This document shows, one piece after another, positions 8,327 through 17,575 of a stretch of 64,000 nt of DNA. Source of the DNA: Bifidobacterium oedipodis. Its GTDB lineage: Bacteria > Actinomycetota > Actinomycetes > Actinomycetales > Bifidobacteriaceae. The first letter of the stretch is position 1. Every line of letters starts with the position of its first letter. Below the pieces are notes generated by a model. The model was not told the DNA's origin. It saw only the letters and a list, made by a program, of their open reading frames with translations, and made no database searches. The stretch spans positions 1-64,000 of the forward strand of contig NZ_JAAIII010000003.1 of the NCBI RefSeq assembly GCF_012932425.1, written 5' to 3'. A program made the position numbers and the translations under genes.

Positions 8327-8377
8327 ACCCCTCGCAGCGGAAAGGAGTTGACAACTCACATTCCGCCGCGAGGGGTT
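8327..8377 (-). terminator. Terminator of the ABC exporter operon
   Basis: AACCCCTCGCGGCGGAA and TTCCGCTGCGAGGGGT form a long stem, with one mismatch, around a short loop. On the minus strand TCTTTTTG follows. It ends the ABC operon and may also serve the convergent ATPase gene. Confidence 0.8.
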
Positions 8378-8404
8378 AACACTATCGCCTTATCACAAAG
8401 GAGA

Positions 8405-10420
8405 CTAGTCCAGCTCCACCGCTCCCGTATAAAGCTGGTAATACTCGCCCTTCAGCGCAATAAGCTCATCATGCGAGCCGCGCTCCAAGATGCGCCCGTG
8501 ATCAAGCACCATGATCACGTCGGAGTTGCGCACGGTGGACAGGCGGTGCGCGATGACGAACACGGTACGGCCCTTCATCAGGTTATCCATGCCGGCCTGC
8601 ACGACCTCCTCGGTGCGCGTATCGATGGACGAGGTCGCCTCATCCAGAATCAGCGCAGGAGGATCAGCCACGGCGGCGCGCGCGATAGAGATCAGCTGGC
8701 GCTGACCTTGCGATAGGCCCGATCCGTCGCCTTCGAGCACGGTCTGGTAACCCTGCGGCAGCATGCGGATGAAGCCATCAGCATTGGTCAACTTAGCCGC
8801 GGCAATGCACTCCTCGTCGGTGGCGTCGAGCTTGCCGTAACGGATGTTGTCCATCACAGTGCCGGTGAACAGGTTCACATCCTGCAACACGATGCCGAGC
8901 GAGCGACGCAGATCAGGCTTGCGAATGCCCTTGACGGAAATGCCATCATAAAGAATCTGGCCTTCCTGCACGTCGTAGAAGCGGTTGATGAGGTTGGTCA
9001 CCGTGGTCTTGCCAGCACCGGTCGCGCCCACGAGTGCGATCTTCTGGCCCGGCTTGGCGAACCAAGTGATGTCATGCAGCACGGGCTTGTCGGGGTTGTA
9101 GCCGAAGGTCACATCGGTGAAGCGCACGTCGCCGCGCAGCAGGGTCAGGCGTCCGTCAGGTGAGGTGATGGCCTGTTCGCGCGCCTTGGTCGCCACTTCG
9201 GCGGCCTTGGGACTGAGCAGGTGGGCGGCGGCCAGCGAGCGCGTGCCGTCATCGCCCTCCTCGCGCTTCCATGCCCAGTTGCCTGTCACGTGATCAACTT
9301 CCTTCATGGTGCGGCCATCCGCACCGAGCTCGACGTTCACCAGGGTGACGGTGCCGCCATCTTCCTCAACCGGCTCGTCCATCAGCGCGAAGATGCGCGA
9401 AGCACCAGCCAACGCCATCATCACCATGTTGAACTGCATGGAGATCTGGCCGATCGGGTTGATGAAGGAGCGCGAAAGCGTCAGGAAGGAAACGATGGTG
9501 CCCAAAGTGAGGGTGCCCGCACCGGCGAGGCCGAAGTTACCCCAGCCTGCAATGCCGGCAATACCGCCGACGATGGCAAGCAGCACGTACAACATATAAC
9601 CCATGTTGCCGATGACGGGCATGGTGATGTTGCCGTAAGTGTTGGCTGCGGCCGAAGCTTCGAACAGTTCCTCGTTCTTCTTGTCGAAGGTAATCTGTGT
9701 GGCGGGTTCGTGGTTGAATACCTTGATGACCTTCTGGCCGTTGACGGCCTCTTCAACGAAGGCGTTCACGTCGCCGATCCAGTACTGCTGCTTCATGAAG
9801 TAGCGGCCGGAGCGCGAGACGATGGCGCGCACGACCACGATCAGGATCGCGGTGAACACAAGCACGAACGCGGTGAACGGCACGGAGAGCCACAGCATGG
9901 ATGCCAGGGCCGCAGCACAGGAGATGATCGACTGGAACATCTGCGGGAACGACTGGGTGATCGCCTGGCGCAGCGTGTCGGTGTCGTTCGTGTAGTGGCT
10001 CATGATGTCGCCGTGCTCATGCGTATCGAAGTAGCGGATGGGCAGTTCCTGCTGATGGGCGAACATGTCGTCGCGGATCGACTTGAGTACGCGCTGGGCA
10101 ACGCCGACGAGGATCCAGTTGTAGGCCCATGCCGCCACGATGCCGGCGACATACAGGCAGGCCATGAGGCTGAGCGCGCGGATCAACGGCATCCAGTCGG
10201 GGTCGGTGGCACCGACCAGCGGCAGGATATACGTATCAATCAGCGATTGGAGGAACAGTGCCGAGCCGGCTTGTGCGGCGGCGGCCAGCACGATGCACAG
10301 CACTACGACTGCAACGCGCCACTTGTATTGGAACACGTATCCGAAGATGCGCTTGGTGGTGCCGGGCGCGGCTTTCGCCATTTGGGGCTTGCGCCCGGTG
10401 AAGTTCTGCTTGTCACTCAT
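8405..10420 (-). CDS. ABC exporter half-transporter, catalytic partner
   Basis: A 671-residue membrane-ATPase half-transporter. The six-helix exporter domain occupies about residues 30-340. The ATPase domain (about 430-660) has Walker A GATGAGKTT, Q-loop VLQDVNLF, signature LSQGQRQ, Walker B with catalytic Glu (LILDEATSSID) and H-loop VIAHRLST. It overlaps the upstream gene by 4 bp (ATGA), so the two are coupled and form a heterodimer like LmrCD or BmrCD. The long insert before the ATPase domain (about 350-420, with a charged linker) is longer than usual. The product should export drugs or toxic compounds; the substrate is unknown. The marR gene upstream suggests substrate-induced expression. 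Confidence 0.9.
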   Translation of the reverse strand: MSDKQNFTGRKPQMAKAAPGTTKRIFGYVFQYKWRVAVVVLCIVLAAAAQAGSALFLQSLIDTYILPLVGATDPDWMPLIRALSLMACLYVAGIVAAWAYNWILVGVAQRVLKSIRDDMFAHQQELPIRYFDTHEHGDIMSHYTNDTDTLRQAITQSFPQMFQSIISCAAALASMLWLSVPFTAFVLVFTAILIVVVRAIVSRSGRYFMKQQYWIGDVNAFVEEAVNGQKVIKVFNHEPATQITFDKKNEELFEASAAANTYGNITMPVIGNMGYMLYVLLAIVGGIAGIAGWGNFGLAGAGTLTLGTIVSFLTLSRSFINPIGQISMQFNMVMMALAGASRIFALMDEPVEEDGGTVTLVNVELGADGRTMKEVDHVTGNWAWKREEGDDGTRSLAAAHLLSPKAAEVATKAREQAITSPDGRLTLLRGDVRFTDVTFGYNPDKPVLHDITWFAKPGQKIALVGATGAGKTTVTNLINRFYDVQEGQILYDGISVKGIRKPDLRRSLGIVLQDVNLFTGTVMDNIRYGKLDATDEECIAAAKLTNADGFIRMLPQGYQTVLEGDGSGLSQGQRQLISIARAAVADPPALILDEATSSIDTRTEEVVQAGMDNLMKGRTVFVIAHRLSTVRNSDVIMVLDHGRILERGSHDELIALKGEYYQLYTGAVELD

Positions 10421-12306
10421 CGATTGTCTCCTTCCTCTTGCGATTTGATCGATTCAACCGAGGCTTCCAGCGCTGCCGGTTCCTCCGGCTTGCCTTGGGA
10501 TTTGGTTTGCGATTCGTAGATGGCGCGGTATTCCTCGCAGCTTTCCAACAACTGCTCGTGGGTGCCTTTGTCAAGAATGCGACCGTCATGCATGACAATG
10601 ATGAGGTCGGATTCCTCAACCGAAGCGATGCGCTGCGCAATGATGATCTTCGTGGTGTCGGGGATCTCGTTGCGGAAGGCGGCACGAATCAGCTTATCCG
10701 TCTTGGTGTCGACGGCCGAGGTGGAGTCGTCGAGAATAAGAATCTTCGGCTTTTTCAGCAGCGCGCGGGCGATGCACAGACGCTGACGCTGGCCACCAGA
10801 AACGTTGGTGCCGCCCTGTTCGATATAGGTATCGTATTTGTCCGGGAATTCCTGGATGAAGCCGTCCGCCTGGGCAAGCTGGCAGGCATGGCGCAGCTCG
10901 TCGTCCGTGGCGTTCGGATTGCCCCAGCGCAGGTTTTCGGCGATGGTGCCGGAGAACAGCACGTTCTTCTGCAGTACCATGGCAACCTCGTCACGCAAGG
11001 TGATCAGATCATAGTCGCGCGTATCACGGCCGCCGACCTTCAGCGAACCAGCGGTCACGTCGTAAAGGCGCGGGATAAGCTGCACCAGCGAGGATTTCGC
11101 GGAACCGGTGCCGCCGACGATGCCGACCGTCGCGCCGGAGGGGATGTGCAGGTCGATATCGTCGAGCACGGGCTTTTCGGCGTTGTCCGAGTAGCGGAAG
11201 CTCACATGGTCGAAATCGATGGATCCATCCTCAACCTTCGTAACCGGGTTGTCGGGATCGGTGACGGTGCTGATCTCGGTAAGCACCTGGGTGATGCGCT
11301 CCGCGGAGGCGATGGAGATGATGATCATCACGAAAATCATCGACAGCATCATCAGCGCCATCAGGATCTGCATGGCGTAGGTCACCAACGCGGTCAGATC
11401 GCCGGTGGTAAGTCCCAGCGCGGCATTGTTGCCGGAGGCGACGATCTGCGTGGCGCCAAGCCAGGCGATCATAATCATCGAGGCGTAGATGCAGACCATC
11501 ATCAGCGGCGCGTTGAAGCTCATAATGCGTTCGGCCTTGAGGAAGTCCTTATAAATACGCTGCGAGATGCGCATGAACTTGCTGACCTCATGGTCTTCGC
11601 GCGTGAAGGATTTCACCACGCGCATGCCGGCGAGGTTCTCGTCGACCACATTGTTGAGTTCATCGTAGGTGTGGAACACACGCTCGAACACCGGGTGCAC
11701 AAGGATGGCGAGGCCGATCAGGCCCAAGCCAAGGACCGGAATGGCAGCGAGGAACACCAGCGAGATAGAGGTACTGATACGAAACGAGAACGCCCATGCC
11801 ACGATGACCATGATCGGGGCACGCACGCCCATACGCACAATCATCATAAAGGCGTTCTGCAAGTTGGTCACGTCCGTGGTCAGGCGCGTGATGATCGAAC
11901 CGGTGGAGAAGCGGTCGATGTTGGTGAAGGAGAAGCCCTGCACCTTCTCGAACAGGTCGTGGCGCAGGTTCTTCGCGAAACCGGCTGCCGCGACGGCGGC
12001 GAAACGGCCGGAAAGCAGTCCCGTCGCCAGCGAGAACACTGCGCACAGCACGAGGATCACACCAAATTTGATAATGGCGGGCATGGAGCCGCCGGTGATG
12101 CCCTCGTCGATAAGCGATGCCATGACGGTGGGGATGACGATCTCCAACACACCTTCGATGGCAACGAACAGCGGCGCGAGCAGTGTCGCCTTTTTGTATT
12201 CGCGCAGCGAGCCAAGCAGTGTGCGTACCATATGCGTTTTCTTGGGTTTACCAGTCGAGTTCGCCGCTTGAGTAGCGGAATCGTGTTCCGTGAGTGTGGA
12301 CGCCAT
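10417..12306 (-). CDS. ABC exporter half-transporter, degenerate-site partner
   Basis: A 629-residue half-transporter with a six-helix domain (about 25-330) and an ATPase domain (about 360-600). Walker A is GGTGSAKSS, the signature is VSGGQRQ, and Walker B reads LILDDSTSAVD. The usual catalytic Glu is therefore Asp, and the H-loop His is replaced (IIAQRIAS). Such a non-hydrolysing site is typical of one partner in heterodimeric exporters, so this gene and the next form one transporter with a single full catalytic site. ATG follows GGAAGGAATAGGT. It lies 51 bp downstream of marR and overlaps the next gene by 4 bp. Confidence 0.9.
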   Translation of the reverse strand: MASTLTEHDSATQAANSTGKPKKTHMVRTLLGSLREYKKATLLAPLFVAIEGVLEIVIPTVMASLIDEGITGGSMPAIIKFGVILVLCAVFSLATGLLSGRFAAVAAAGFAKNLRHDLFEKVQGFSFTNIDRFSTGSIITRLTTDVTNLQNAFMMIVRMGVRAPIMVIVAWAFSFRISTSISLVFLAAIPVLGLGLIGLAILVHPVFERVFHTYDELNNVVDENLAGMRVVKSFTREDHEVSKFMRISQRIYKDFLKAERIMSFNAPLMMVCIYASMIMIAWLGATQIVASGNNAALGLTTGDLTALVTYAMQILMALMMLSMIFVMIIISIASAERITQVLTEISTVTDPDNPVTKVEDGSIDFDHVSFRYSDNAEKPVLDDIDLHIPSGATVGIVGGTGSAKSSLVQLIPRLYDVTAGSLKVGGRDTRDYDLITLRDEVAMVLQKNVLFSGTIAENLRWGNPNATDDELRHACQLAQADGFIQEFPDKYDTYIEQGGTNVSGGQRQRLCIARALLKKPKILILDDSTSAVDTKTDKLIRAAFRNEIPDTTKIIIAQRIASVEESDLIIVMHDGRILDKGTHEQLLESCEEYRAIYESQTKSQGKPEEPAALEASVESIKSQEEGDNR

Positions 12307-12357
12307 ACCTATTCCTTCCTTTCCTATTCCTGTTCGTGGTTTTTGGTCTCATTGTGT

Positions 12358-12873
12358 TCATTCCACAAGTTTCTGCCCTCCGGATTTGGCGGCATCATCG
12401 CTCACATTTCCGCCGATTTTGCCGGTGGCGATCAGATTCGCGCGCATGGTGTTCAGGCCATGCCTAAGAGCGGCGATTTCGTTCTCGTCCATGCCGTCCA
12501 ACATCATGCGTTCCATGGCTTCGCCGTGCCGGCGCATGGATTCGGCGATGGCCTTGGCCTTGTCGGTGAGCACAATCGCTTTGCAGCGCGCATCATGTTC
12601 CACCGGCTTGCGTTCAATCAATCCCTTGCTCTCCATCAGCCCCAATACGCGGCACACTGTGGAGCGGGTGGTGGAGAATCGGCGCTCAATATCGGTGGGA
12701 AAGATGTTTTTACCTTCATGCTTTGCCAAAAAAACGATGATCTCAGCATTGACACCGGTGGTTTCTTTCTGCTGATCCGTTGAGGTGGCGGCAATATAAC
12801 GAGCAATCATATTGTTCAACGAGCGCACTGCCACTCCCAGTGGAACGTGATCAAAATCGCAGTCAACCGTCAT
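12358..12873 (-). CDS. MarR family transcriptional regulator
   Basis: A 171-residue winged-helix regulator. The HTH reads FPTDIERRFSTTRSTVCRVLGLMESKGLIERKP (about 75-107), with the wing (HDARCKAIVLT) just after. Terminal helices for dimerisation surround it. ATG follows GATGAGGAGG. It is the first gene of the exporter operon, and a tandem GTTGC-dyad lies 43-71 bp upstream, so it most likely represses itself and the exporter until an exported compound binds. Confidence 0.9.
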   Translation of the reverse strand: MTVDCDFDHVPLGVAVRSLNNMIARYIAATSTDQQKETTGVNAEIIVFLAKHEGKNIFPTDIERRFSTTRSTVCRVLGLMESKGLIERKPVEHDARCKAIVLTDKAKAIAESMRRHGEAMERMMLDGMDENEIAALRHGLNTMRANLIATGKIGGNVSDDAAKSGGQKLVE

Positions 12874-12915
12874 ATTCGCGCCTCCTCATCATGCACGCAC
12901 CACACACCTTAATAC

Positions 12916-12944
12916 GTTGCACATACAACTGTTGCATCTACAAC
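12916..12944 (-). promoter_or_regulatory. Tandem candidate MarR operator
   Basis: GTTGcacataCAAC (12916-12929) and GTTGcatctaCAAC (12931-12944) are two dyads of the same design, 15 bp apart. They lie in the promoter of the marR-ABC-ABC operon, where the MarR repressor should bind. Confidence 0.6.
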
Positions 12945-12973
12945 AATCAGCGTGTCGCATATCACATAACAAA

Positions 12974-13029
12974 GAAGCCGAGGAGACTAGTCCGCACCGG
13001 TTCATTCGCGGACTGGCCTCCTCGGCTTC
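12974..13029 (-). terminator. Terminator of the GH3 gene
   Basis: GAAGCCGAGGAG and CTCCTCGGCTTC pair, and inside them AGTCCGC pairs with GCGGACT. On the minus strand TTTGTT follows the stem. It ends the GH3 gene transcribed from the right. Confidence 0.8.
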
Positions 13030-13074
13030 AGTTCTCCTCCTCCGGATCAACAGAGGAGGACATATGTCAGGCGA

Positions 13075-15321
13075 TTACTTCGCTACTTTGGCGTATTCGT
13101 CAAGCAGGAAGTTGGTGATGGCTTTGCCAGGTTCGCCGAGCAGCGTGGTCAGGCTGTTGATCGGCATGGAGTTGAGGAACATGGTCATCATGTCGTTATC
13201 AGGCAGTTTGGCCAGTTCGCCGGTCTCACCTTTGGCGCGCATCGCCTCGACGATCGGGCCACCGATCGGATCAGAGTGCCATTCGCCGAAGGTGGACCAT
13301 TCGGTCAGTGGCAGGGCCTTGCCGTCGCCGTCGAGCACGACCACGCCGGTGGCGGCGATATCGCGGCTGGAAGTACCGACCTCAATCGCATACTCGCCAG
13401 CCTCCACATGCCAATCGTTGAAACGTTCGGACCAGTAGGCGAAGGCGCGCTCATCGAGGTCGATGGTCACGCTCGCCGACTCGCCGGCCTTGAGGAACAC
13501 CTTCTTGAAGCCCTTGAGCTCGTGCTTGGGGCGGGCAACCTCGGCCTTGCCCGGCGCCACGTAGACCTGCACGGTTTCGGCCGCGTCCACATCGGAGGTG
13601 TTGGTCACCTTCACGCTCACCGACGCGGTATTGGCACCGGTTTTGGACACGGCCACGTCGGACAGCTCGAAGCTCGCGTAGCTCAGACCGAAGCCGAACG
13701 GGTAGTCGACGGCCTTGCCATAGGTGTCGTAGTAGCGGTAGCCGACGAACACACCCTCGCCGTAGTCGACGTGGCCCTCCTCGCCCGGCCAGTTGAGCAT
13801 GCTCGGGTCGTCGTTGATGTCCATCGGCACGCTCTGCGCGAGCTTGCCGGAGGGGCTCACCTCGCCGAAGATCACGTCGGCGAGCGCGCCGCCGCCGGCC
13901 TGGCCGAGCAGCCAGGATTCGAGGATGCCCTTGGCGTTGTTGGCCCAGGGATGCACGGTGACGACGGAGCCGTTGGAGAGCACGACGACCACGTTCGGGT
14001 TCTCCGCGACGACGGCTTCGAGCAGCGCGACCTGCTTGGCGGGGATGTCGAGGGTTTCGCGGTCGAAGCCTTCGGATTCGGCGGCTTCGGGCAGGCCCAG
14101 GAACATCAGCACCGCGTCGGCGCCCTTGGCGGTTTCGACGGCTTCGCTTGCCAGTGCGGGGTCCTGCTCGTTCAGGTCGAGCGTGAAGCCGGGGGCGAAG
14201 CTCGCGGCGACGCCACGCTCGGCGAGGGTGTCGAGGAAGCTGGTCATCTTGGTGGGGGTGATATGCGAGGAGCCGCCGCCCTGGTAACGCGGGGTGCGGG
14301 CGAATTCGCCGATCACGGCGATGTTCGCGGCCGGGTTCAGTGGCAGGATGGCATCATCGTTCTTGAGCAGCACCATGGATTCGATGGCGGCCTGGCGGGC
14401 GACCTCGTGGTGGGCGTCCACATCGAAGCGGTAGCCGTCGATGCTCATGGCGGCGCGGGACTTGTTCGCCAGATCGACCATGCCTTGGGCCATCTGGTCG
14501 AGCTGTTCGGGGGCGATGCGGCCTTCGCGAGCGGCGTAGACGATCGTGTCGTCGGTGAAGCTCGGCGGCATTTCAAGGTTGAGCCCAGCATTGAGAGCGG
14601 CGGCACGATCGTGCACGGCACCCCAGTCGCTCATCACGATGCCTTCGAAGCCCCATTCGTCGCGCAACACTTCGGTGAGCAGCCAATGGTTCTGTGAGGC
14701 ATGCACGCCGTTGATCTGGTTGTAGGCGCACATGATGGTCCATGGCTGGGCGGTTTTGACGATGTGTTCGAAGGCCGGGAAGTAGATTTCGCGCAGGGCG
14801 CGCTGGGAGACGTTGGCGGAGATGCGCAGACGGTCGGTCTCCTGGTTGTTGACGGCGAAATGCTTGAGCGAGGTGCCCACGCCCTTGGACTGCACGCCGG
14901 AGACGATGCCGACGGCGGTGTGTCCGGCCAGGTACGGATCCTCCGACCAGTATTCGAAGCAGCGGCCGCCGAGCGGGTTGCGCTTGATGTTGACGCCGGG
15001 GCCGAGGATCACGGCCACCTTCTCCTGGATGCACTCCTCGGCCATGGCTTCGCCGACCTGGTGGATGAGTTCGGGGTTCCACGAGCTGGCGAGTCCGGCG
15101 GCGGGAGGGAAGCAGGTGGCGGGCACCGAATCGTTCAGGTCGGTGGCGCCGGTTTCGGAGGCGAGCGACTTGCGCAGGCCGTGGGGGCCGTCGGTGATCA
15201 TATAGCCCGGGATGCCCTTGTCTTCGACTCCCTGTAGATGCCAGGCGTCGCCACCCGAGGTGAGGGAGGCCTTCTCCTCCAGGGTGAGGTCGTTGACGGA
15301 CGGGATGGTGTTCTCGCTCAT
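13075..15321 (-). CDS. Glycoside hydrolase family 3 beta-glucosidase
   Basis: A GH3 enzyme of about 748 residues. The (beta/alpha)8 domain (about 20-300) carries the nucleophile motif GIVMSDWGAV (Asp near residue 233). The alpha/beta sandwich domain (about 330-560) is followed by a fibronectin III-like domain (GFGLSYASFELSD onward, DVDAAETVQVYVAP). Such enzymes remove terminal beta-linked glucose or related sugars. There is no signal peptide, so it acts on imported glycosides. The ATG at 15321 is chosen because GAGGAA precedes it; an upstream in-frame start lacks a good site. It diverges from a tetR gene, with two palindromes between them. Confidence 0.92.
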   Translation of the reverse strand: MSENTIPSVNDLTLEEKASLTSGGDAWHLQGVEDKGIPGYMITDGPHGLRKSLASETGATDLNDSVPATCFPPAAGLASSWNPELIHQVGEAMAEECIQEKVAVILGPGVNIKRNPLGGRCFEYWSEDPYLAGHTAVGIVSGVQSKGVGTSLKHFAVNNQETDRLRISANVSQRALREIYFPAFEHIVKTAQPWTIMCAYNQINGVHASQNHWLLTEVLRDEWGFEGIVMSDWGAVHDRAAALNAGLNLEMPPSFTDDTIVYAAREGRIAPEQLDQMAQGMVDLANKSRAAMSIDGYRFDVDAHHEVARQAAIESMVLLKNDDAILPLNPAANIAVIGEFARTPRYQGGGSSHITPTKMTSFLDTLAERGVAASFAPGFTLDLNEQDPALASEAVETAKGADAVLMFLGLPEAAESEGFDRETLDIPAKQVALLEAVVAENPNVVVVLSNGSVVTVHPWANNAKGILESWLLGQAGGGALADVIFGEVSPSGKLAQSVPMDINDDPSMLNWPGEEGHVDYGEGVFVGYRYYDTYGKAVDYPFGFGLSYASFELSDVAVSKTGANTASVSVKVTNTSDVDAAETVQVYVAPGKAEVARPKHELKGFKKVFLKAGESASVTIDLDERAFAYWSERFNDWHVEAGEYAIEVGTSSRDIAATGVVVLDGDGKALPLTEWSTFGEWHSDPIGGPIVEAMRAKGETGELAKLPDNDMMTMFLNSMPINSLTTLLGEPGKAITNFLLDEYAKVAK

Positions 15322-15388
15322 GGATTCCTCGTTTCTGTTTCGCACTTCGTTGTTTCCGGCTAGCGGTCGGTCATCGGCGACTGTTTAT

Positions 15389-15476
15389 TACCAACCGGTT
15401 GGTAGGTACTTTATCAATCAACAGCGCGCAACACGCCGATAAGTGTTGAAATTACAGCCTACCAACCGTATGGTTA
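15389..15476. promoter_or_regulatory. Two candidate TetR operators between GH3 and tetR
   Basis: TACCAACCGGTTGGTA (15389-15404) is a perfect palindrome. TACCAACCGTATGGTTA (15460-15476) is a diverged copy. They flank the divergent promoters of the GH3 gene and the tetR gene, so the TetR product probably represses both. Confidence 0.7.
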
Positions 15477-15548
15477 TCCCATCTTTCCTCCAAGACCAAT
15501 CATGGACCACGAGGATGCCCGTCAATGAAAGACGGCGAAGGGAGAACT

Positions 15549-16136
15549 ATGGCATTTGAGGGCACCGCCGACACCGACCGCCGCGCCGCGATTCTCAACG
15601 CGGCCGTCGTCTCCTTCGGCACACTGGGCTATTACGGCACCTCTCTGCAGCGCATCGCCAACGAGGTGGGGCTCACCAAGGCCGGGGTGCTCCACCACGT
15701 CGGTTCCAAAGAAGGACTGCTTGATCTGGTGCTCGGCGAAATGTACGACCGCGAAACCTTGGATCTCACCTCATCCATGGTGCGCGAGGAACGTCCGTTG
15801 ATCGCCGAATTGTGGCGCAGGACCGTGGCGATCAACGCCGAACGCCCGCAACTGGTGCACATGTTTTCGACCCTGAGCGCCGAAGCGCTCGACCCGGCGC
15901 ACCCGGCCCACGACTATTTCGAGGCGCGAGAACGCGACACCGTCGATATGGCGCTCAACATCCGCTGGCATGTGCCTGGAGGCGTGGATGCCGAACGCGT
16001 GCTGCAGGCCGGTTTCGCCATGATGGACGGCATACAGCTGCGATGGCTGCGCACCCCCGGCCAAGACCTGAACGCCATGTGGGCCGAATGTGAGAACGTG
16101 CTCTTCCCTCTACCTCTGTGGGAAGGCTACCGCTGA
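15549..16136 (+). CDS. TetR family regulator of the GH3 gene
   Basis: About 195 residues. The N-terminal HTH reads TSLQRIANEVGLTKAGVLHHVGSKEGLL; the C-terminal ligand domain ends DGIQLRWLRTPG ... FPLPLWEGYR. That ending is shared with the TetR genes at 19350 and 35494, so the three form a paralogous set, each beside a glycosidase. ATG 15549 is preferred because GGGAGA precedes it; the start at 15525 has none. It diverges from the GH3 gene and ends overlapping the convergent MFS gene by 10 bp. A sugar or glycoside is the likely inducer. Confidence 0.9.
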   Translation: MAFEGTADTDRRAAILNAAVVSFGTLGYYGTSLQRIANEVGLTKAGVLHHVGSKEGLLDLVLGEMYDRETLDLTSSMVREERPLIAELWRRTVAINAERPQLVHMFSTLSAEALDPAHPAHDYFEARERDTVDMALNIRWHVPGGVDAERVLQAGFAMMDGIQLRWLRTPGQDLNAMWAECENVLFPLPLWEGYR

Positions 16137-17473
16137 GCCGCCCCATCCGTTATGTCGGCAAGACGTTTGTCGAGGTCGTAGCACAACAGGAGCATGGCCA
16201 TCACCACAACCATGGCGACCGGAACCCATACGAAGGTGTTCACCATCGCGTCGATGGTGGTCTGCGTCTGCACGGCAGCGGTGCCGTCATAGCCGCTCGC
16301 CCCAAGAACCCAGGCGATCGCGGCCGACGAGACGCCCATGGCCACTTTCATCGAAAAACTCGACGAGCTGAACACGATGCCGTCGGAACGCACACCGGTC
16401 TTCCATTCCCCGTATTCGACCACATCGCCGCTCATCGCGTTCAGCGCGGCGTTCATCGGCACGATGCCGACCATACGCACGATAATCGAGATGAAGAACA
16501 CCCACAGATTCGTCGGATCGACGAACACGAGCAGACTCCCGGCGGCGACCAGCGCAAGTCCGGCCAATGAGGAGTTGCGCTTGCCGAAACGCGCGACCAG
16601 CGGACCGGCGAACGGCAATCCGATAATCAGCGGAATCACCGTAGCCAAGCCGATCACCGAGGTCAGATTCGAGTTGCCCAGCACATATTTGGCGATGTAC
16701 GCGGCCATGCCATTCGCGATGCCGTTGTAGATCCACAACGAGAAATTCAATCCCAACGTCAGCCACCAGTACCTGTTGCGTGCCAGCGCACGGAAGTGCT
16801 CGCGCACCGGACGGCGGACTGCGCCGTTTCCGGACGCGACCGCACGCTCCCTGGTGTTGGCGAATGTGAACCAGTATCCGAACGGAATCATCACCGCGAT
16901 CACGCCGAAGAACACGCTCCACCCCAGCGCCGAGCCGCCGAACAGGTTGATCACCGGCATGGCCAGCACGTACACCAGCATGGCCGCCACATTGGCGATG
17001 GTCATACGGTAGATGTTGAGCTGCGTTTTTTCGGCCGAATCCGCGGTGAGCAGCGAAGTCAGCGACGCATAGGCGACGTTCACCGTCGAGTAGGCGATAT
17101 TGACCACCGTATAGACGGCCCATGCGTAGATGACGCCCGCCAGCGAATCACCGAACGGATCGACGAACAGGAACAGGAACGCCACACCATAGGCGATGCC
17201 GCCGAACAGCATCCACGGACGGGCCTTGCCCCACCGCGACGAGGTCTGATCGACCAGAACGCCCACGGACAAGTCCCAGAACGCGACAGCCAGTCGCACC
17301 ACCAGCAGCATCGAGGCGACCATCGAGGCCGACAGATGCACCACATCCGTGTAGAACATGGTCAGATACGTCGCCATGGCGATATTGCCGATGGACGTCC
17401 AGAAATCGCCCATGCCGAACGCGAATTTAGTCAATGTCGAAAGTTTGCCCGCAGGCTGGGAAGAAAAAGGCAT
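16127..17473 (-). CDS. GPH/MFS-type sugar:cation symporter
   Basis: About 448 residues with 12 predicted membrane segments, starting KFAFGMGDFWTSIGNIAMATYL. The pattern LSVGVLVDQTSSRWGKARPW (family motif after TM2) is that of the glycoside-pentoside-hexuronide symporters. It lies 102 bp downstream of the DUF5060 glycosidase on the same strand, so the two likely form one unit: import, then hydrolysis. ATG 17473 with AAAGG upstream is chosen over an upstream in-frame start. Its 3' end overlaps the convergent tetR gene. Confidence 0.88.
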   Translation of the reverse strand: MPFSSQPAGKLSTLTKFAFGMGDFWTSIGNIAMATYLTMFYTDVVHLSASMVASMLLVVRLAVAFWDLSVGVLVDQTSSRWGKARPWMLFGGIAYGVAFLFLFVDPFGDSLAGVIYAWAVYTVVNIAYSTVNVAYASLTSLLTADSAEKTQLNIYRMTIANVAAMLVYVLAMPVINLFGGSALGWSVFFGVIAVMIPFGYWFTFANTRERAVASGNGAVRRPVREHFRALARNRYWWLTLGLNFSLWIYNGIANGMAAYIAKYVLGNSNLTSVIGLATVIPLIIGLPFAGPLVARFGKRNSSLAGLALVAAGSLLVFVDPTNLWVFFISIIVRMVGIVPMNAALNAMSGDVVEYGEWKTGVRSDGIVFSSSSFSMKVAMGVSSAAIAWVLGASGYDGTAAVQTQTTIDAMVNTFVWVPVAMVVVMAMLLLCYDLDKRLADITDGAAQR

Positions 17474-17528
17474 GATGAAACCTTTGCGATAAAGAAACAT
17501 GAAAATGCATAAGAAAACAAGCACGGGC

Positions 17529-17554
17529 GTGGGAACCCCACGACGGGGCTCCCA
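17529..17554 (-). other. Hairpin between glycosidase and symporter genes
   Basis: GTGGGAACCCC and GGGGCTCCCAC form a stem with one mismatch and a short loop, in the 102-bp gap between the two genes. No strong T-tract follows directly, so it may stabilise mRNA or trim transcription rather than end it. Confidence 0.45.
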
Positions 17555-17575
17555 CCACACGGCCGAATGGTATGG

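Noticed and set aside
10438..12783. 781-codon open frame on the plus strand
   Set aside because: It is the reverse shadow of the ABC/MarR operon. It is His/Arg/Asp-rich, has no domain and no ribosome site; the minus strand has full motifs.
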